NCBI GenBank assembly: GCA_029856235.1
Contig: JAHQWP010000042.1
Coordinates: forward strand, 1-49,677
Direction: 5' to 3'
DNA: 49,677 bases
Source of the DNA: Promethearchaeia archaeon
GTDB lineage: Archaea > Asgardarchaeota > Lokiarchaeia > Sigyniarchaeales > SOKP01
Positions 8,487 through 17,043 of the stretch are shown here, piece by piece. Every line of letters begins with the position of its first letter. The first letter of the stretch is position 1. The position numbers were made by a program, and so were the translations under genes. The notes beneath the pieces were generated by a model. That model was given only the letters and a program-made list of their open reading frames with translations. It was not told the DNA's origin and searched no databases.

Positions 8487-9491
8487 TTATTCTTTGTATT
8501 CTTTATCTAAGAACTCTATGGCTTTTTCCATGTCTTTTAGCGCTTTTTTTCTCTCTTTGGGACTCATATTATAGAAATCGTCCTCGGAATCGGTCCCAAT
8601 TTTTTGAGATTCTGCCTGCGATTTAAATTTTTTATAGACTAAAGCGTTTATATAGCGTTCGTAATGGCCGAAAGCTTTGTTAAGGTCGGGACTATCTTTA
8701 ATTTGGTCCCATAACTCTAAAGTTTCTAATGATCGTATGCCTATATCAATTCTAAACCAGCTAATTGGGAATAATAATTTCTTTTTAATGCCGTATTCGA
8801 TTACTTTGATATTCTCATCATCGATATACACTTCGGCTATTTCATCCTTGCTAAAAACGATGTTGTCGCTCATAATATACATATTGGCTGCGTTTCTTGA
8901 GGTACATACAATTCCTACAGCAAATCCCTTGGCCAAGCGCAATTTATTGATAAGGTCTTCTAATTTTGAACCCATAATATGAACATTCGCTTTTTTAGTC
9001 CCTTGAAATTCAATTTTTATTTTTTTAATATCTTGAGAGTCGCTAATAATTTTAGGAAACAAATCTTTTTCTCGGGATCTTTTATGAGCTTCCAATAATT
9101 TATTAATAATCTCATAATCTAACTTTAGTCCGGGGATAACAGTTGTATTTGCGTCTAAGAATGCATCTACTTCAAAATCGGCGATTCCATAAAAAATTTT
9201 TCGATTGTTAATAATCTGATAGATGGTCTTAACAATCGTATCTACTAGTGCTTCTGGATCTTCTCTGATCGAGTCATATTCAGTGGTAGTAAAAGTATCA
9301 ATACTATCCTCTAATCCTTCTTCTTCGTAAAAAGCAGCCCAAGACATCTCAGTATAGATATTTCCTTCGTTGTAGAAATTATGTTCACTATCTATGCTGA
9401 TGATCGATTTGGCTCCTCCTATTTCTACACCTTTTTTAGTACTTGAAGAACTAAATATTCTCAAGGGGGGATTATAAAATTCAAGCGACAT
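8487..9491 (-). CDS. Hypothetical protein, 334 residues
   Basis: I do not recognise this cytosolic protein. It starts at ATG 9491 after AAGGTCA. The first 50 residues are rich in serine and glycine, an acidic stretch follows (DSIDTFTTTEYDSIREDPE), the middle is mixed alpha/beta (residues about 90-260, with HIMGSKLEDLINKLRLAKG), and the C-terminus is a charged helix (about 290-334). There is no signal peptide, membrane segment or metal motif. It is divergent from nothing and convergent with gatC; its upstream neighbour on the same strand is the PAS kinase, 129 bases away. Confidence 0.65.
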   Translation of the reverse strand: MSLEFYNPPLRIFSSSSTKKGVEIGGAKSIISIDSEHNFYNEGNIYTEMSWAAFYEEEGLEDSIDTFTTTEYDSIREDPEALVDTIVKTIYQIINNRKIFYGIADFEVDAFLDANTTVIPGLKLDYEIINKLLEAHKRSREKDLFPKIISDSQDIKKIKIEFQGTKKANVHIMGSKLEDLINKLRLAKGFAVGIVCTSRNAANMYIMSDNIVFSKDEIAEVYIDDENIKVIEYGIKKKLLFPISWFRIDIGIRSLETLELWDQIKDSPDLNKAFGHYERYINALVYKKFKSQAESQKIGTDSEDDFYNMSPKERKKALKDMEKAIEFLDKEYKE

Positions 9492-9620
9492 TAAAATGAC
9501 CTTTTTAATACAATTGCTTTAAAATATAAATAGAGTTCATATTATTAAATATGGGTTTTTTAAGCATCTAATTATAAAAAATAAGAAGTTATTCAAAGAT
9601 TTATCTTAATTTTTTAAATT

Positions 9621-12620
9621 TTAGTTAATGGGAATCTTAACTATAAACTTAGAACCTTTACTTTTTCCTTCAGATTCAGCCCAAATGTCTCCTCGGTGGA
9701 GATTAATAATTTCCTTCGATAAAAACAATCCTAATCCCGTACTTCCTAAATCCATGTTAAGATCTTTTTTGAGTGGAGACTCAATTGTACTGAATTTTTT
9801 GAATAGATTGTCAATTTCCTCTTTTGTTAATCCAACTCCTGAGTCTTTTATTTCTATATGGGCAAAATGAGCATCAGCCTTCAATTTAATATTAATTTTC
9901 CCATTAGGAGGAGTGTATTTTATTGCATTTGAAATAATATTCGTTAAAACAAGTTCTATTCGAGACTCGTCTATGTTCATATAAAGATCAGGTATAATAT
10001 CAAGGTTTATTTGGTGGTTGCGCTTGTTGCTAAAGTACTTCATTTCTTTGATGCAATTTATTATTATGTCACTAATGTTAGTTTTACTTTTATGGAGTTT
10101 AAAAGTTTCAGATTCCATTAAAGAAATGTCAAGTAGATCGTCTACGAGTTTTTTAATTCTTTTAGTTCCAATAGATGCCATTTCTAATAATTCCAATTGA
10201 TCTGGATTGAAATTATCTTTATGTAAAAGGTCTAAAAGTTGGTAGGCTCCATAAACTGTTGTGATTGGAGTTTTTAACTCGTGAGAGGCTCTATCTATAA
10301 ATTCCTTTCTCATCTCATTTAATTCCTTTAGTTTTATCTCTAATTCTTTTGTACCAGAAATATCGTGAACCATCACCATTAGAATTGGTTTTTCTTCCAA
10401 TTTCACCAATGATGATTCAATAGTTACCCATATGAGACTTCCATCTTTTTTCGTTAATCGTATCTCGATTGGATTAATCAATTCTCCGCTAGCTATAATT
10501 TTAAGCCTTTTTGATAGAATGGGTAAATATTCAGGAAGAATTATATTAAGATTGGCAAAATGTTTACCAATAAGTTCATTTCTATTGTAATTTATCAGTT
10601 TTTCTAAAGAGGGATTACAATCTTCAATTTTACCCGAGGAATCAATTAATAATATCGAAACTGGTGATTTTTCAAATAGGACCCTATATTTTTCCTCAGA
10701 TTCTTTTAATTCCTCTTTTGCCTTTTTTTTTTCAGTTATATCTATGTAGGATGTTAAGAAAGCTGGCTTATTTTGAAACATAATACTTTTGTTGTAGACA
10801 TCTAACCAAATTATATTACCGTTTTTATGAATACCTCGAGCTTCATAAAATTGGAACATATTCTCGTTTTGCTTTCCCATTTTGGTTGCTATTTCAATGA
10901 TTTTTTTCTTATCTTCGGGATATATAATTTTAAAAAATTCTCCTGTAGACCAACTCAAAAGTTCATTTGCAGAATATCCTAGGATGTCCGCAAGTGTTTC
11001 ATTGACATATTTTATCTTTTCTTCTTGGATAATAGATATACCCATTAAAGATTGCTCAGTAATCGTTCGGAACTGTTCTTCAGATTCTTTAATTCTTTCT
11101 TCAGCTTTAACCATTTCAGTAACATCGTGGATTATACTCCGCATGCCTACAATTTTTGAACCCTTATAAATCGGGGTAGCTTTAATAGTTCCGTAAAAAA
11201 GAGATCCGTCTTTTTTTCTGAATTGCATTATACCAGGATCGACAGTTTTACCCCTAAATATTAGGTTAAGGTTCCTAATAACTTCATCTCTATCTTCTTC
11301 TCGAATGAAATCATTTGCATTTAGTCCTTTTTTGAAGTCTTCATGGGAATATCCGAATATTTCTGAAGCGATTGCATTAGTATAGACTAATTTGAAATTT
11401 AAATCTATTTCAAAGATAACTTCTGGCAATGAGTTTGCTAAATCTTTGTATTTCTTTTCTGATTCAATTAAATTTTGAGCAGCTTCCTTTCTTTCACTTA
11501 TATCTCTTGCAATAGTGAGAACATAGTTATTCCCATCTGGATTTTTATAGTAATCAGCAGTTGTTTCCATCCAGACATACTTACCATTATTATTTCTAAT
11601 CCTTGTTTCAATGGACTTATACCTGTCTTTTAATGCTTTTATGACTAATTCTCGATCATCAGGGTGAATAAGATCTAATGCTTTTTTACCTAATAATTCC
11701 TCTGAAGAATATCCCATCAATCTTTTATGAGCTCTTTCGTTAATATAAACTATTTTTAAGTGATTATCAACCACTGTTATTAAATCTTGGGCATTTTCTG
11801 ATAATAATCTATACTTTTCTTCCGAATCTTTTATTTTGTCTTGAGCAATTTTCATTTCTGTAATGTCGTGAATTATACACCTAACTCCAATAACTTTACT
11901 TTCTTTGAAAATTCGGCTTGCGTAAACATTAGCAAAAAAAGATGTTCCATCTTTTCTCTTTAAATTCAATATTAATGGCTTTATATATTCTCCCCTAAAA
12001 ATTTGCTTAGTTTGTTTTAGAACCACTTCTTTATCGTCTAAAGATATGAATTGAAAAATATCCATGCCACCTCTGAATTCCTCCATCGTATAACCAAATA
12101 TTTTAGAGGCGATTAAATTAGTATAAGTTATATTAAAAGCTAAGTCAATATCAAAAATAACCTCTGGAAGAGAATCTGCTAAAACTCGATATTTTTCTTC
12201 AGATTCTTTGACTTCTTGTTCTAAACTCTTGCGTAGGCTTATGTCTTGCGTTAAGACTTGAATATAAGTTTTATTATCAAGCTCAATTTTTGATGCTGTT
12301 ACATTAACCCAAATGAGTTTTTTATCATAATTATAGATTTGAATATCTTCCGGGCCGAATATACCCCCCTCGAATAAATGTGTGAAGACTTTTTTCATAC
12401 GGACCATTTCCTCTTCGGAAACATCGTAGAGTTCGGAAAACTGACGACCAATTAAGGTTTCTCTTTTAAAACCAAAAAGATTTAAAGTGGCAGAATTCAT
12501 CTCTACAACTCGACCATTAATATCTATTAGTACGATAGAAATTGGAGTCTTGTCAAAAAGTAGTCTATAATTATCTTGAGGGAGGAAAAATTCCTCTGCT
12601 TCATTATTAGGGCTTGTCAA
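9621..12620 (-). CDS. Soluble histidine kinase with six PAS domains
   Basis: A 999-residue sensor kinase without membrane segments. Six PAS or PAS-PAC units span about residues 15-760, at roughly 18-135, 140-262, 265-385, 390-512, 515-635 and 640-760, joined by repeated KESEEKYR-type linkers. The HisKA H-box HELKTP puts the phosphoacceptor at His780; the ATPase domain has the N-box NIISNAIKYTP near 895, G1 DSGVGLT near 927 and G2 GSTGLGLF near 960. Units 2 and 4 are close copies (both with SLPEVIF, an IFGY turn and SIIHDVTEM or CIIHDITEM), pointing to internal duplication. PAS domains bind haem, flavin or small ligands, not identifiable here. No response regulator is adjacent. The start at ATG 12620 fits the first PAS domain. 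Confidence 0.92.
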   Translation of the reverse strand: MTSPNNEAEEFFLPQDNYRLLFDKTPISIVLIDINGRVVEMNSATLNLFGFKRETLIGRQFSELYDVSEEEMVRMKKVFTHLFEGGIFGPEDIQIYNYDKKLIWVNVTASKIELDNKTYIQVLTQDISLRKSLEQEVKESEEKYRVLADSLPEVIFDIDLAFNITYTNLIASKIFGYTMEEFRGGMDIFQFISLDDKEVVLKQTKQIFRGEYIKPLILNLKRKDGTSFFANVYASRIFKESKVIGVRCIIHDITEMKIAQDKIKDSEEKYRLLSENAQDLITVVDNHLKIVYINERAHKRLMGYSSEELLGKKALDLIHPDDRELVIKALKDRYKSIETRIRNNNGKYVWMETTADYYKNPDGNNYVLTIARDISERKEAAQNLIESEKKYKDLANSLPEVIFEIDLNFKLVYTNAIASEIFGYSHEDFKKGLNANDFIREEDRDEVIRNLNLIFRGKTVDPGIMQFRKKDGSLFYGTIKATPIYKGSKIVGMRSIIHDVTEMVKAEERIKESEEQFRTITEQSLMGISIIQEEKIKYVNETLADILGYSANELLSWSTGEFFKIIYPEDKKKIIEIATKMGKQNENMFQFYEARGIHKNGNIIWLDVYNKSIMFQNKPAFLTSYIDITEKKKAKEELKESEEKYRVLFEKSPVSILLIDSSGKIEDCNPSLEKLINYNRNELIGKHFANLNIILPEYLPILSKRLKIIASGELINPIEIRLTKKDGSLIWVTIESSLVKLEEKPILMVMVHDISGTKELEIKLKELNEMRKEFIDRASHELKTPITTVYGAYQLLDLLHKDNFNPDQLELLEMASIGTKRIKKLVDDLLDISLMESETFKLHKSKTNISDIIINCIKEMKYFSNKRNHQINLDIIPDLYMNIDESRIELVLTNIISNAIKYTPPNGKINIKLKADAHFAHIEIKDSGVGLTKEEIDNLFKKFSTIESPLKKDLNMDLGSTGLGLFLSKEIINLHRGDIWAESEGKSKGSKFIVKIPIN

Positions 12621-12750
12621 AATTCTTAATTAATAAGAATCCAATTGATTCTATTTTCAATTTATTAAATTAGTAAATTAATAAATTCAGTATTTTTTAA
12701 TATTCTCTTTATCCTCAAAGTGCGTTTGACTTTCTAAAATAAAAATTTTG

Positions 12751-14274
12751 TTAAGTATGTTTTTTTCTGTGTTCTGAATACTGATAAAGTACTTTTAAAC
12801 ATTTTGGTGGAGCATCCCAAAAATCAAAAGTAGGTAATTCTGATGATATGAATTTTTGAAACCAAGGAAATCGGTATGGAAAAGGTCCACAAAAATAAAC
12901 AGGTATAGAATACTTCTGCATAAGTCTCTTAACAGGTTTTAAGACAGATCTTTCTAACATAAAAGACATTTTTTTTAAATTTTCATCGATCACCATACCA
13001 GAGTTTTCAATTGTTTCCATTACATCATCAAAATCAAAGAGTCCCCATACAATTATCCCATCAATTTCTCCTGATTTCATCAACATTTTAGGAAATTTAT
13101 AGAATAGGTTAAAGAAGTTTGCATCGAAAGTAACATCGATAGGATTGTTCGCGCTTGCAGTAAATGGTATCAATTCTGATAACTCATCCTTTAGTTGCGT
13201 AGAAAATTCTGGAACCTCTAATCCATAGAGTTCTAAAGATTTTGCCATCATTGAACCACTACCTCCTGAATCGGTAATAATTCCAACCCGTTTACCTTTC
13301 ATAAATATGTTGTATTTTTGAGCAAACGATAATGTTCTCAAATAGTATAAGAAATCCTTAACGGAATTTGTTGAAATTATACCTGAATCTTTGAAAACAG
13401 CATCATAAATTTTTTGATTACCACTTAGAGAACCTGTGTGACTTTTAATCGACCTATTTGCGGCAATAGTTCCACCGGTATAAATTGCCACAATTGGTTT
13501 AAAAGGGGTGATTTCCTTTGCAACTTTAATAAACTCTTTTCCTCGTTTGATTTCTTCGATATAAAGCCCAATTACCTCGGTGCGGGGATCATCTTTAAAG
13601 TATTGTAGAAAATCGACCATGTCGATATTTCTTTCATTACCAATTGATATTGATGTACTAATATTTACACCCATTTCTTTAGCATGCCAGAAAGTTTGAG
13701 CCGCGATTGTGCCTGATTGGCTTATAATTGAAATATTTCCTCTTTTTGGTATTGCGTAGGGCCAAAAAGTATTCAAATATGCATCCTCCATTTCAGGAAA
13801 TCCATACCAGGCATTATAAATTCCTAGACAGTTCGGACCGATAAACCGCATATTATATTTTGTGGCGATATCGTCGATCTTTTTTGAGAACTTAACTCCC
13901 TCTTCTCCAATCTCTCTAAATCCACCTGAAGTTATTAGCAGGTTTTTAATTCCTTTTTGACCACATTCTTCCATAACTTGAGGAACAGCTCTTGTAGGTA
14001 ATATAAGGAATGCGAGATCAGGTATTATTGGTAGATCTTTTACTGATTCATATGCCTTAAATCCTTGAATCGTTTCTAGTCTGGGATGCACTGGATATAT
14101 ACTATTAGCAAATCCTCCACCGGCTATAATGTTTCGCAGCTGCATTGAACCCATCGTGGTAAGTAAATTATCATTTGCACCAAATATCGCAATACTCGTT
14201 GGATTAAGAAATTGATGCAAAAAATGATCCTTCTTCAGTTCCTTTTCTTCGTTTTCAGCCAAAATTAAACTCAA
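12751..14274 (-). CDS. ADP-forming acyl-CoA synthetase, alpha (CoA-binding) subunit
   Basis: A 507-residue protein with the ACD alpha layout: CoA-binding Rossmann domain (SIAIFGANDN, residues 27-36), then two succinyl-CoA-ligase-like domains. IGPNCLGIYN at 145-154 and SQSGTIAAQ at 185-193 are family signatures, and His279 in SHTGSLSG is the phospho-histidine. The enzyme class makes ATP and a free acid from acyl-CoA, ADP and phosphate in fermentative archaea. The ATP-grasp beta subunit is neither fused nor in the window, so a partner must be encoded elsewhere. About 40 residues at the C-terminus exceed the usual alpha subunit (about 460). Substrate unknown. Confidence 0.85.
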   Translation of the reverse strand: MSLILAENEEKELKKDHFLHQFLNPTSIAIFGANDNLLTTMGSMQLRNIIAGGGFANSIYPVHPRLETIQGFKAYESVKDLPIIPDLAFLILPTRAVPQVMEECGQKGIKNLLITSGGFREIGEEGVKFSKKIDDIATKYNMRFIGPNCLGIYNAWYGFPEMEDAYLNTFWPYAIPKRGNISIISQSGTIAAQTFWHAKEMGVNISTSISIGNERNIDMVDFLQYFKDDPRTEVIGLYIEEIKRGKEFIKVAKEITPFKPIVAIYTGGTIAANRSIKSHTGSLSGNQKIYDAVFKDSGIISTNSVKDFLYYLRTLSFAQKYNIFMKGKRVGIITDSGGSGSMMAKSLELYGLEVPEFSTQLKDELSELIPFTASANNPIDVTFDANFFNLFYKFPKMLMKSGEIDGIIVWGLFDFDDVMETIENSGMVIDENLKKMSFMLERSVLKPVKRLMQKYSIPVYFCGPFPYRFPWFQKFISSELPTFDFWDAPPKCLKVLYQYSEHRKKHT

Positions 14275-14349
14275 ATATAAGAATTATTTTTGTGTAAAAT
14301 CAATTAATGCATAAAGTATTGCTTAAAATTTGAGGGTTTTTTTTTTTCA

Positions 14350-14493
14350 CTACATAAATGAAAGATTTTTAAGTAATCTGACTCCTTCAAATTCTTCCTG
14401 ACATAAGGTTTGTAATTCCTTGTAATTCAATTTTCCCCCGCTTTCTTCTAGCTTGTTGACGATGAATTCTTCTTCTATTGATAATTCTGACAT
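14350..14493 (-). CDS. Small ORF, 47 residues, helix-rich
   Basis: ATG 14493 to TAG 14350 encodes a 47-residue acidic peptide beginning MSELSIEEEFIVNKLEESGG. The pattern IVNKLEESGGKLNYKELQTL looks like the first two helices of a winged-helix or helix-turn-helix domain, cut short before a recognition helix could be complete. It fills the gap between the acyl-CoA synthetase and dUTPase genes on the same strand. It could be a genuine microprotein, a truncated regulator or chance. Composition resembles its neighbours. Confidence 0.45.
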   Translation of the reverse strand: MSELSIEEEFIVNKLEESGGKLNYKELQTLCQEEFEGVRLLKNLSFM

Positions 14494-14535
14494 AATAATA
14501 TAGTTAAAACATTTGGTATAAATATTTAATTTATT

Positions 14536-15045
14536 TCATTTTTTACCAGTACTGCCGAATCCTCCTAAACCTCGTTCGGATTCGGGTAATTCATCAGTTT
14601 CTACAAATTCATAGTCATGAATTTTGCCTAGAATTATTTGACATATCCTTTCTCCTTTTCTTAAAATAACATCAGTATTTGAAAGGTTTACAACGATCGC
14701 CATCCATTCGTTTCTATACCCAGTGTCAATTGTTCCGGGAGAGTTTACAATAGACAACCCTTCCCACAAACCTAATCCACTTCGTGGAACGACCTTGAAG
14801 TAATATCCCTCTGGAATTGCTGTTGCAAACCCCAAAGGACAACCAATTCGTTCTAAGGGTTTGAGAGTATAGGAGTCAGATTTAATTTCTAATAACTCTC
14901 TTTTACCATTTTCGTTGATAATTTTCTTAAAACCTAGAATGTGTGCGTCAGCACCAGCATCTCCTTTCTTTGACGGTTTAGGGACGATAGCTTCCTTATT
15001 AATTTTCTTAAAAGGGATCTTCAACTTGTTTGTATACTCTTTCAT
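14536..15045 (-). CDS. dut: dUTP diphosphatase
   Basis: All five trimeric-dUTPase motifs are present in order: KKGDAGADAH (motif 1), VPRSGLG (2), NSPGTIDTGYRNEW (3, with the catalytic Asp and the substrate-gating Tyr), GERICQIIL (4) and RGLGGFGSTG (5, the C-terminal lid). At 169 residues it is slightly longer than usual, with an insertion after motif 1. The enzyme hydrolyses dUTP to dUMP and pyrophosphate, supplying thymidylate synthesis and keeping uracil out of DNA. ATG 15045 is the start. The downstream gene on the same strand is a 47-residue ORF. Confidence 0.94.
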   Translation of the reverse strand: MKEYTNKLKIPFKKINKEAIVPKPSKKGDAGADAHILGFKKIINENGKRELLEIKSDSYTLKPLERIGCPLGFATAIPEGYYFKVVPRSGLGLWEGLSIVNSPGTIDTGYRNEWMAIVVNLSNTDVILRKGERICQIILGKIHDYEFVETDELPESERGLGGFGSTGKK

Positions 15046-15195
15046 CTTAGTATATCTTATATTTCAGAATATAAAAAAGAGTTTTTATTAAAGAATAATT
15101 AAAACTGATAAGAAATAATAATATAAAATCATTAATCATTAACAGAACTATCATCTAAAGATTTAACTTATGAAATAATGATTAAATGAGAGATT

Positions 15196-15651
15196 ATGAT
15201 AGAGACCGAACGATATGATCCCAGGTTAGATAGAGAAAGTCTTTTCTCTATTTTTGAAGATTTTATCCAAAATAAGTCCTATTTCGTATCAACTTGGCAG
15301 GAATTTGAAAAAGAATTAAACAAACGAGTTTTAGACCTTCAATATCGGAATTCTATGATAGTTGCTAAAGAAGATGGAGTAATTGTTGGATGGGGGACTT
15401 ACACTTTAATTGAAGATTACTTGGGTAAAAAAAGAGCCCTTATACACCAAGTCTTAACAAAAAGGGAAAATTCTTATAGAAAGGGAATTGAAGAGATTAT
15501 AATTCGCGAACTGCAAATGTATATTAAAAGAAGCCTTAATTTAGATAAAGTATTTTTAATTTGCCAAGATTCAGATAGCGCTCTAAGAAACTTAGTTATG
15601 AAGCTTGGTGCGAAGAAATCCAAGGATTATTGGTATGAAACGGAAATCTAA
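15196..15651 (+). CDS. GNAT-family acetyltransferase-like protein
   Basis: A 151-residue protein with GNAT topology: N-terminal helix pair with DRESLFSIFEDFIQ, central strands MIVAKEDGVIVGWGTYTL, a strand IHQVLTKRENSYRKGIEEI corresponding to the acetyl-CoA-binding motif A (the RxxGxG loop is degenerate, reading KRENSYRKG), and a C-terminal part ALRNLVMKLGAKKSKDYWYE that matches the usual GNAT end. Substrate unknown; the degenerate CoA loop means activity is uncertain. It ends 10 bases before the TPR gene, suggesting co-transcription. Confidence 0.65.
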   Translation: MIETERYDPRLDRESLFSIFEDFIQNKSYFVSTWQEFEKELNKRVLDLQYRNSMIVAKEDGVIVGWGTYTLIEDYLGKKRALIHQVLTKRENSYRKGIEEIIIRELQMYIKRSLNLDKVFLICQDSDSALRNLVMKLGAKKSKDYWYETEI

Positions 15652-15661
15652 GTGGTAATTT

Positions 15662-16408
15662 TTGATTGATAAAGAGAAGCTTGTTGAAAAAGCAAAAAAT
15701 CTAGTAAAAAATGAAGAGTTCGAAAAAGCAATAAAAATTTTCGAAGATCTCTATCAAGAAAAGCCTGACAACGACATAAAAAATAATCTTATAGATGCTA
15801 TGTTAGCATATGGTGGATTTTTAAATGATGAATATGTTCTAGAGTACCAGAAATCAATCAGTATTTTCAAACGGATAATAGATCTCGACTCAGAAAACTA
15901 CAGGGCACATTATAACCTAGGAATTGCCTATTTTAATTTAAACCGATTTGAGGAGGCTCTGAACTCATACGAAATGGCGATTTCGATCAACCCGGATTAT
16001 AAACATGGCTATTATAACATCGGATTACTCCATGAAGCAACTGAAAACTTAGAGAAAGCTGCTAAGTCTTATGAGAAAGCTTTGGAAATTGATCCAAATT
16101 ATGTTTACGCCATGCACGCACTGAAAGCAGTTAGGATGAATATGGATAATTCCGTTGAAACCAAAAACAAAACTCAAGAGATTAAAGATAAAGTTGAGAA
16201 ATTGAAATCAGTATTAAGTATTTCAAAACGAGTAAGATTTGACATGATACAAGATATTCTAAATGTGAATAAAGAAACCCTTCTGGATATTATTATTATC
16301 TGGGGAAATAAAAATTATTGCGAAATCGATGGAGATTATTTAATTATAAACAAAGAATCCTTAGCTCAATTTTTTGAAGATTTAAATCAAAATAGCCTAG
16401 AGATTTAA
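15662..16408 (+). CDS. TPR protein with C-terminal winged-helix-like domain
   Basis: A 248-residue soluble protein. At least three tetratricopeptide repeats are visible, clearest at residues about 78-145: AHYNLGIAYFNLNRFEEALNSY and the following unit with YYNIGLLHEATENLEKAAK, each ending in a D/NP-x-Y step. A linker with KTQEIKDKVEKLKSVL leads to a C-terminal segment (about 185-245, SISKRVRFDMIQDILNVNKE) resembling the PCI-associated winged helix. It probably scaffolds a protein complex. Start is TTG 15662, ten bases behind the acetyltransferase gene, with GGTAAT as a weak ribosome site. Confidence 0.75.
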   Translation: MIDKEKLVEKAKNLVKNEEFEKAIKIFEDLYQEKPDNDIKNNLIDAMLAYGGFLNDEYVLEYQKSISIFKRIIDLDSENYRAHYNLGIAYFNLNRFEEALNSYEMAISINPDYKHGYYNIGLLHEATENLEKAAKSYEKALEIDPNYVYAMHALKAVRMNMDNSVETKNKTQEIKDKVEKLKSVLSISKRVRFDMIQDILNVNKETLLDIIIIWGNKNYCEIDGDYLIINKESLAQFFEDLNQNSLEI

Positions 16409-16418
16409 CTTTTTTAGA

Positions 16419-16526
16419 TTATTTTTTTAAGAGTTTATTGTTTATAACGCAACATGCTATAATAACAACTAAAGATATAATTCCCGCGACAATATACCCC
16501 CCGTAAGTATCAAACAGTGCGTCCAT
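16419..16526 (-). CDS. Small single-span membrane peptide, 35 residues
   Basis: ATG 16526 to TAA 16419 encodes MDALFDTYGGYIVAGIISLV and then VIIACCVINNKLLKK: a short acidic N-terminus, one hydrophobic helix of about 20 residues and a basic end. That charge pattern suits a small membrane protein with its C-terminus in the cytosol. No clear ribosome site is seen. It lies between the convergent end of the TPR gene and the dodecin gene. It may be real or chance. Confidence 0.4.
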   Translation of the reverse strand: MDALFDTYGGYIVAGIISLVVIIACCVINNKLLKK

Positions 16527-16677
16527 AATAATTCCGTTGTTTTTTTCATTTTTATAAATTTATTTTATATGAAAATCTAAACTATGTATGTTTTTAAAAT
16601 TATTTTATAAAAATAATTGAATTTGGAATATGAGGTCAGAAATAAGAAAAAAATAGAAAAATTAATTTAATAATCCT

Positions 16678-16884
16678 TTACCGCTCAATCTGGAAATTGA
16701 CTTGTACTCGAACTCGATATATGAGCTTGTCTTGATCTTCTTTTACCTTGACATCTGATTCGACGATTTGGATATTTCTTATACCACGAAGCGATTTTTT
16801 AGCCTCGTCGAAAGCAACTCTTACTGCATCTGCCCAATTTTTATCGCTTGTGGCTACTAATTGAATACTTTTATATACTGATAT
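16678..16884 (-). CDS. Dodecin-family protein with apparent ATA start
   Basis: The frame reads xSVYKSIQLVATSDKNWADA at the N-terminus and ends VRVQVNFQIER, 68 residues in all, matching dodecins in length and pattern (usually MxxVYKxIELVGTS). Dodecins form twelve-subunit shells that store flavins. No ATG, GTG or TTG exists at the start: ATA sits where the family has Met, six bases behind a full AGGTGA at 16891-16896, and a stop (TGA) lies three codons before it. The position of the flavin-stacking Trp of Thermus and Halobacterium dodecins appears to be Asn here (LRGIRNIQIV), so flavin binding is doubtful. Family call fairly sure; start codon is a striking oddity. Confidence 0.8.
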   Translation of the reverse strand: MSVYKSIQLVATSDKNWADAVRVAFDEAKKSLRGIRNIQIVESDVKVKEDQDKLIYRVRVQVNFQIER

Positions 16885-16890
16885 TTTAAT

Positions 16891-16896
16891 TCACCT
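16891..16896 (-). promoter_or_regulatory. Shine-Dalgarno site of the dodecin gene
   Basis: AGGTGA on the minus strand, complementary to the archaeal 16S rRNA tail, lies six bases before the ATA codon at 16884. The GTG inside it is not a start, because it is followed by AAT TAA in another frame. Confidence 0.65.
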
Positions 16897-17043
16897 TTTA
16901 AAATTTATTTTTACTAAAATCATTGTAGAAATTTTAGTAAGACTAATTGTAATTGTTTGATATTTAAATATTTCTGAAATAATTTCTGAAGTTTAAAAAA
17001 AAGAGAAAAAAATAGTATTTATGTAATTATTTAAAAAAACAGA

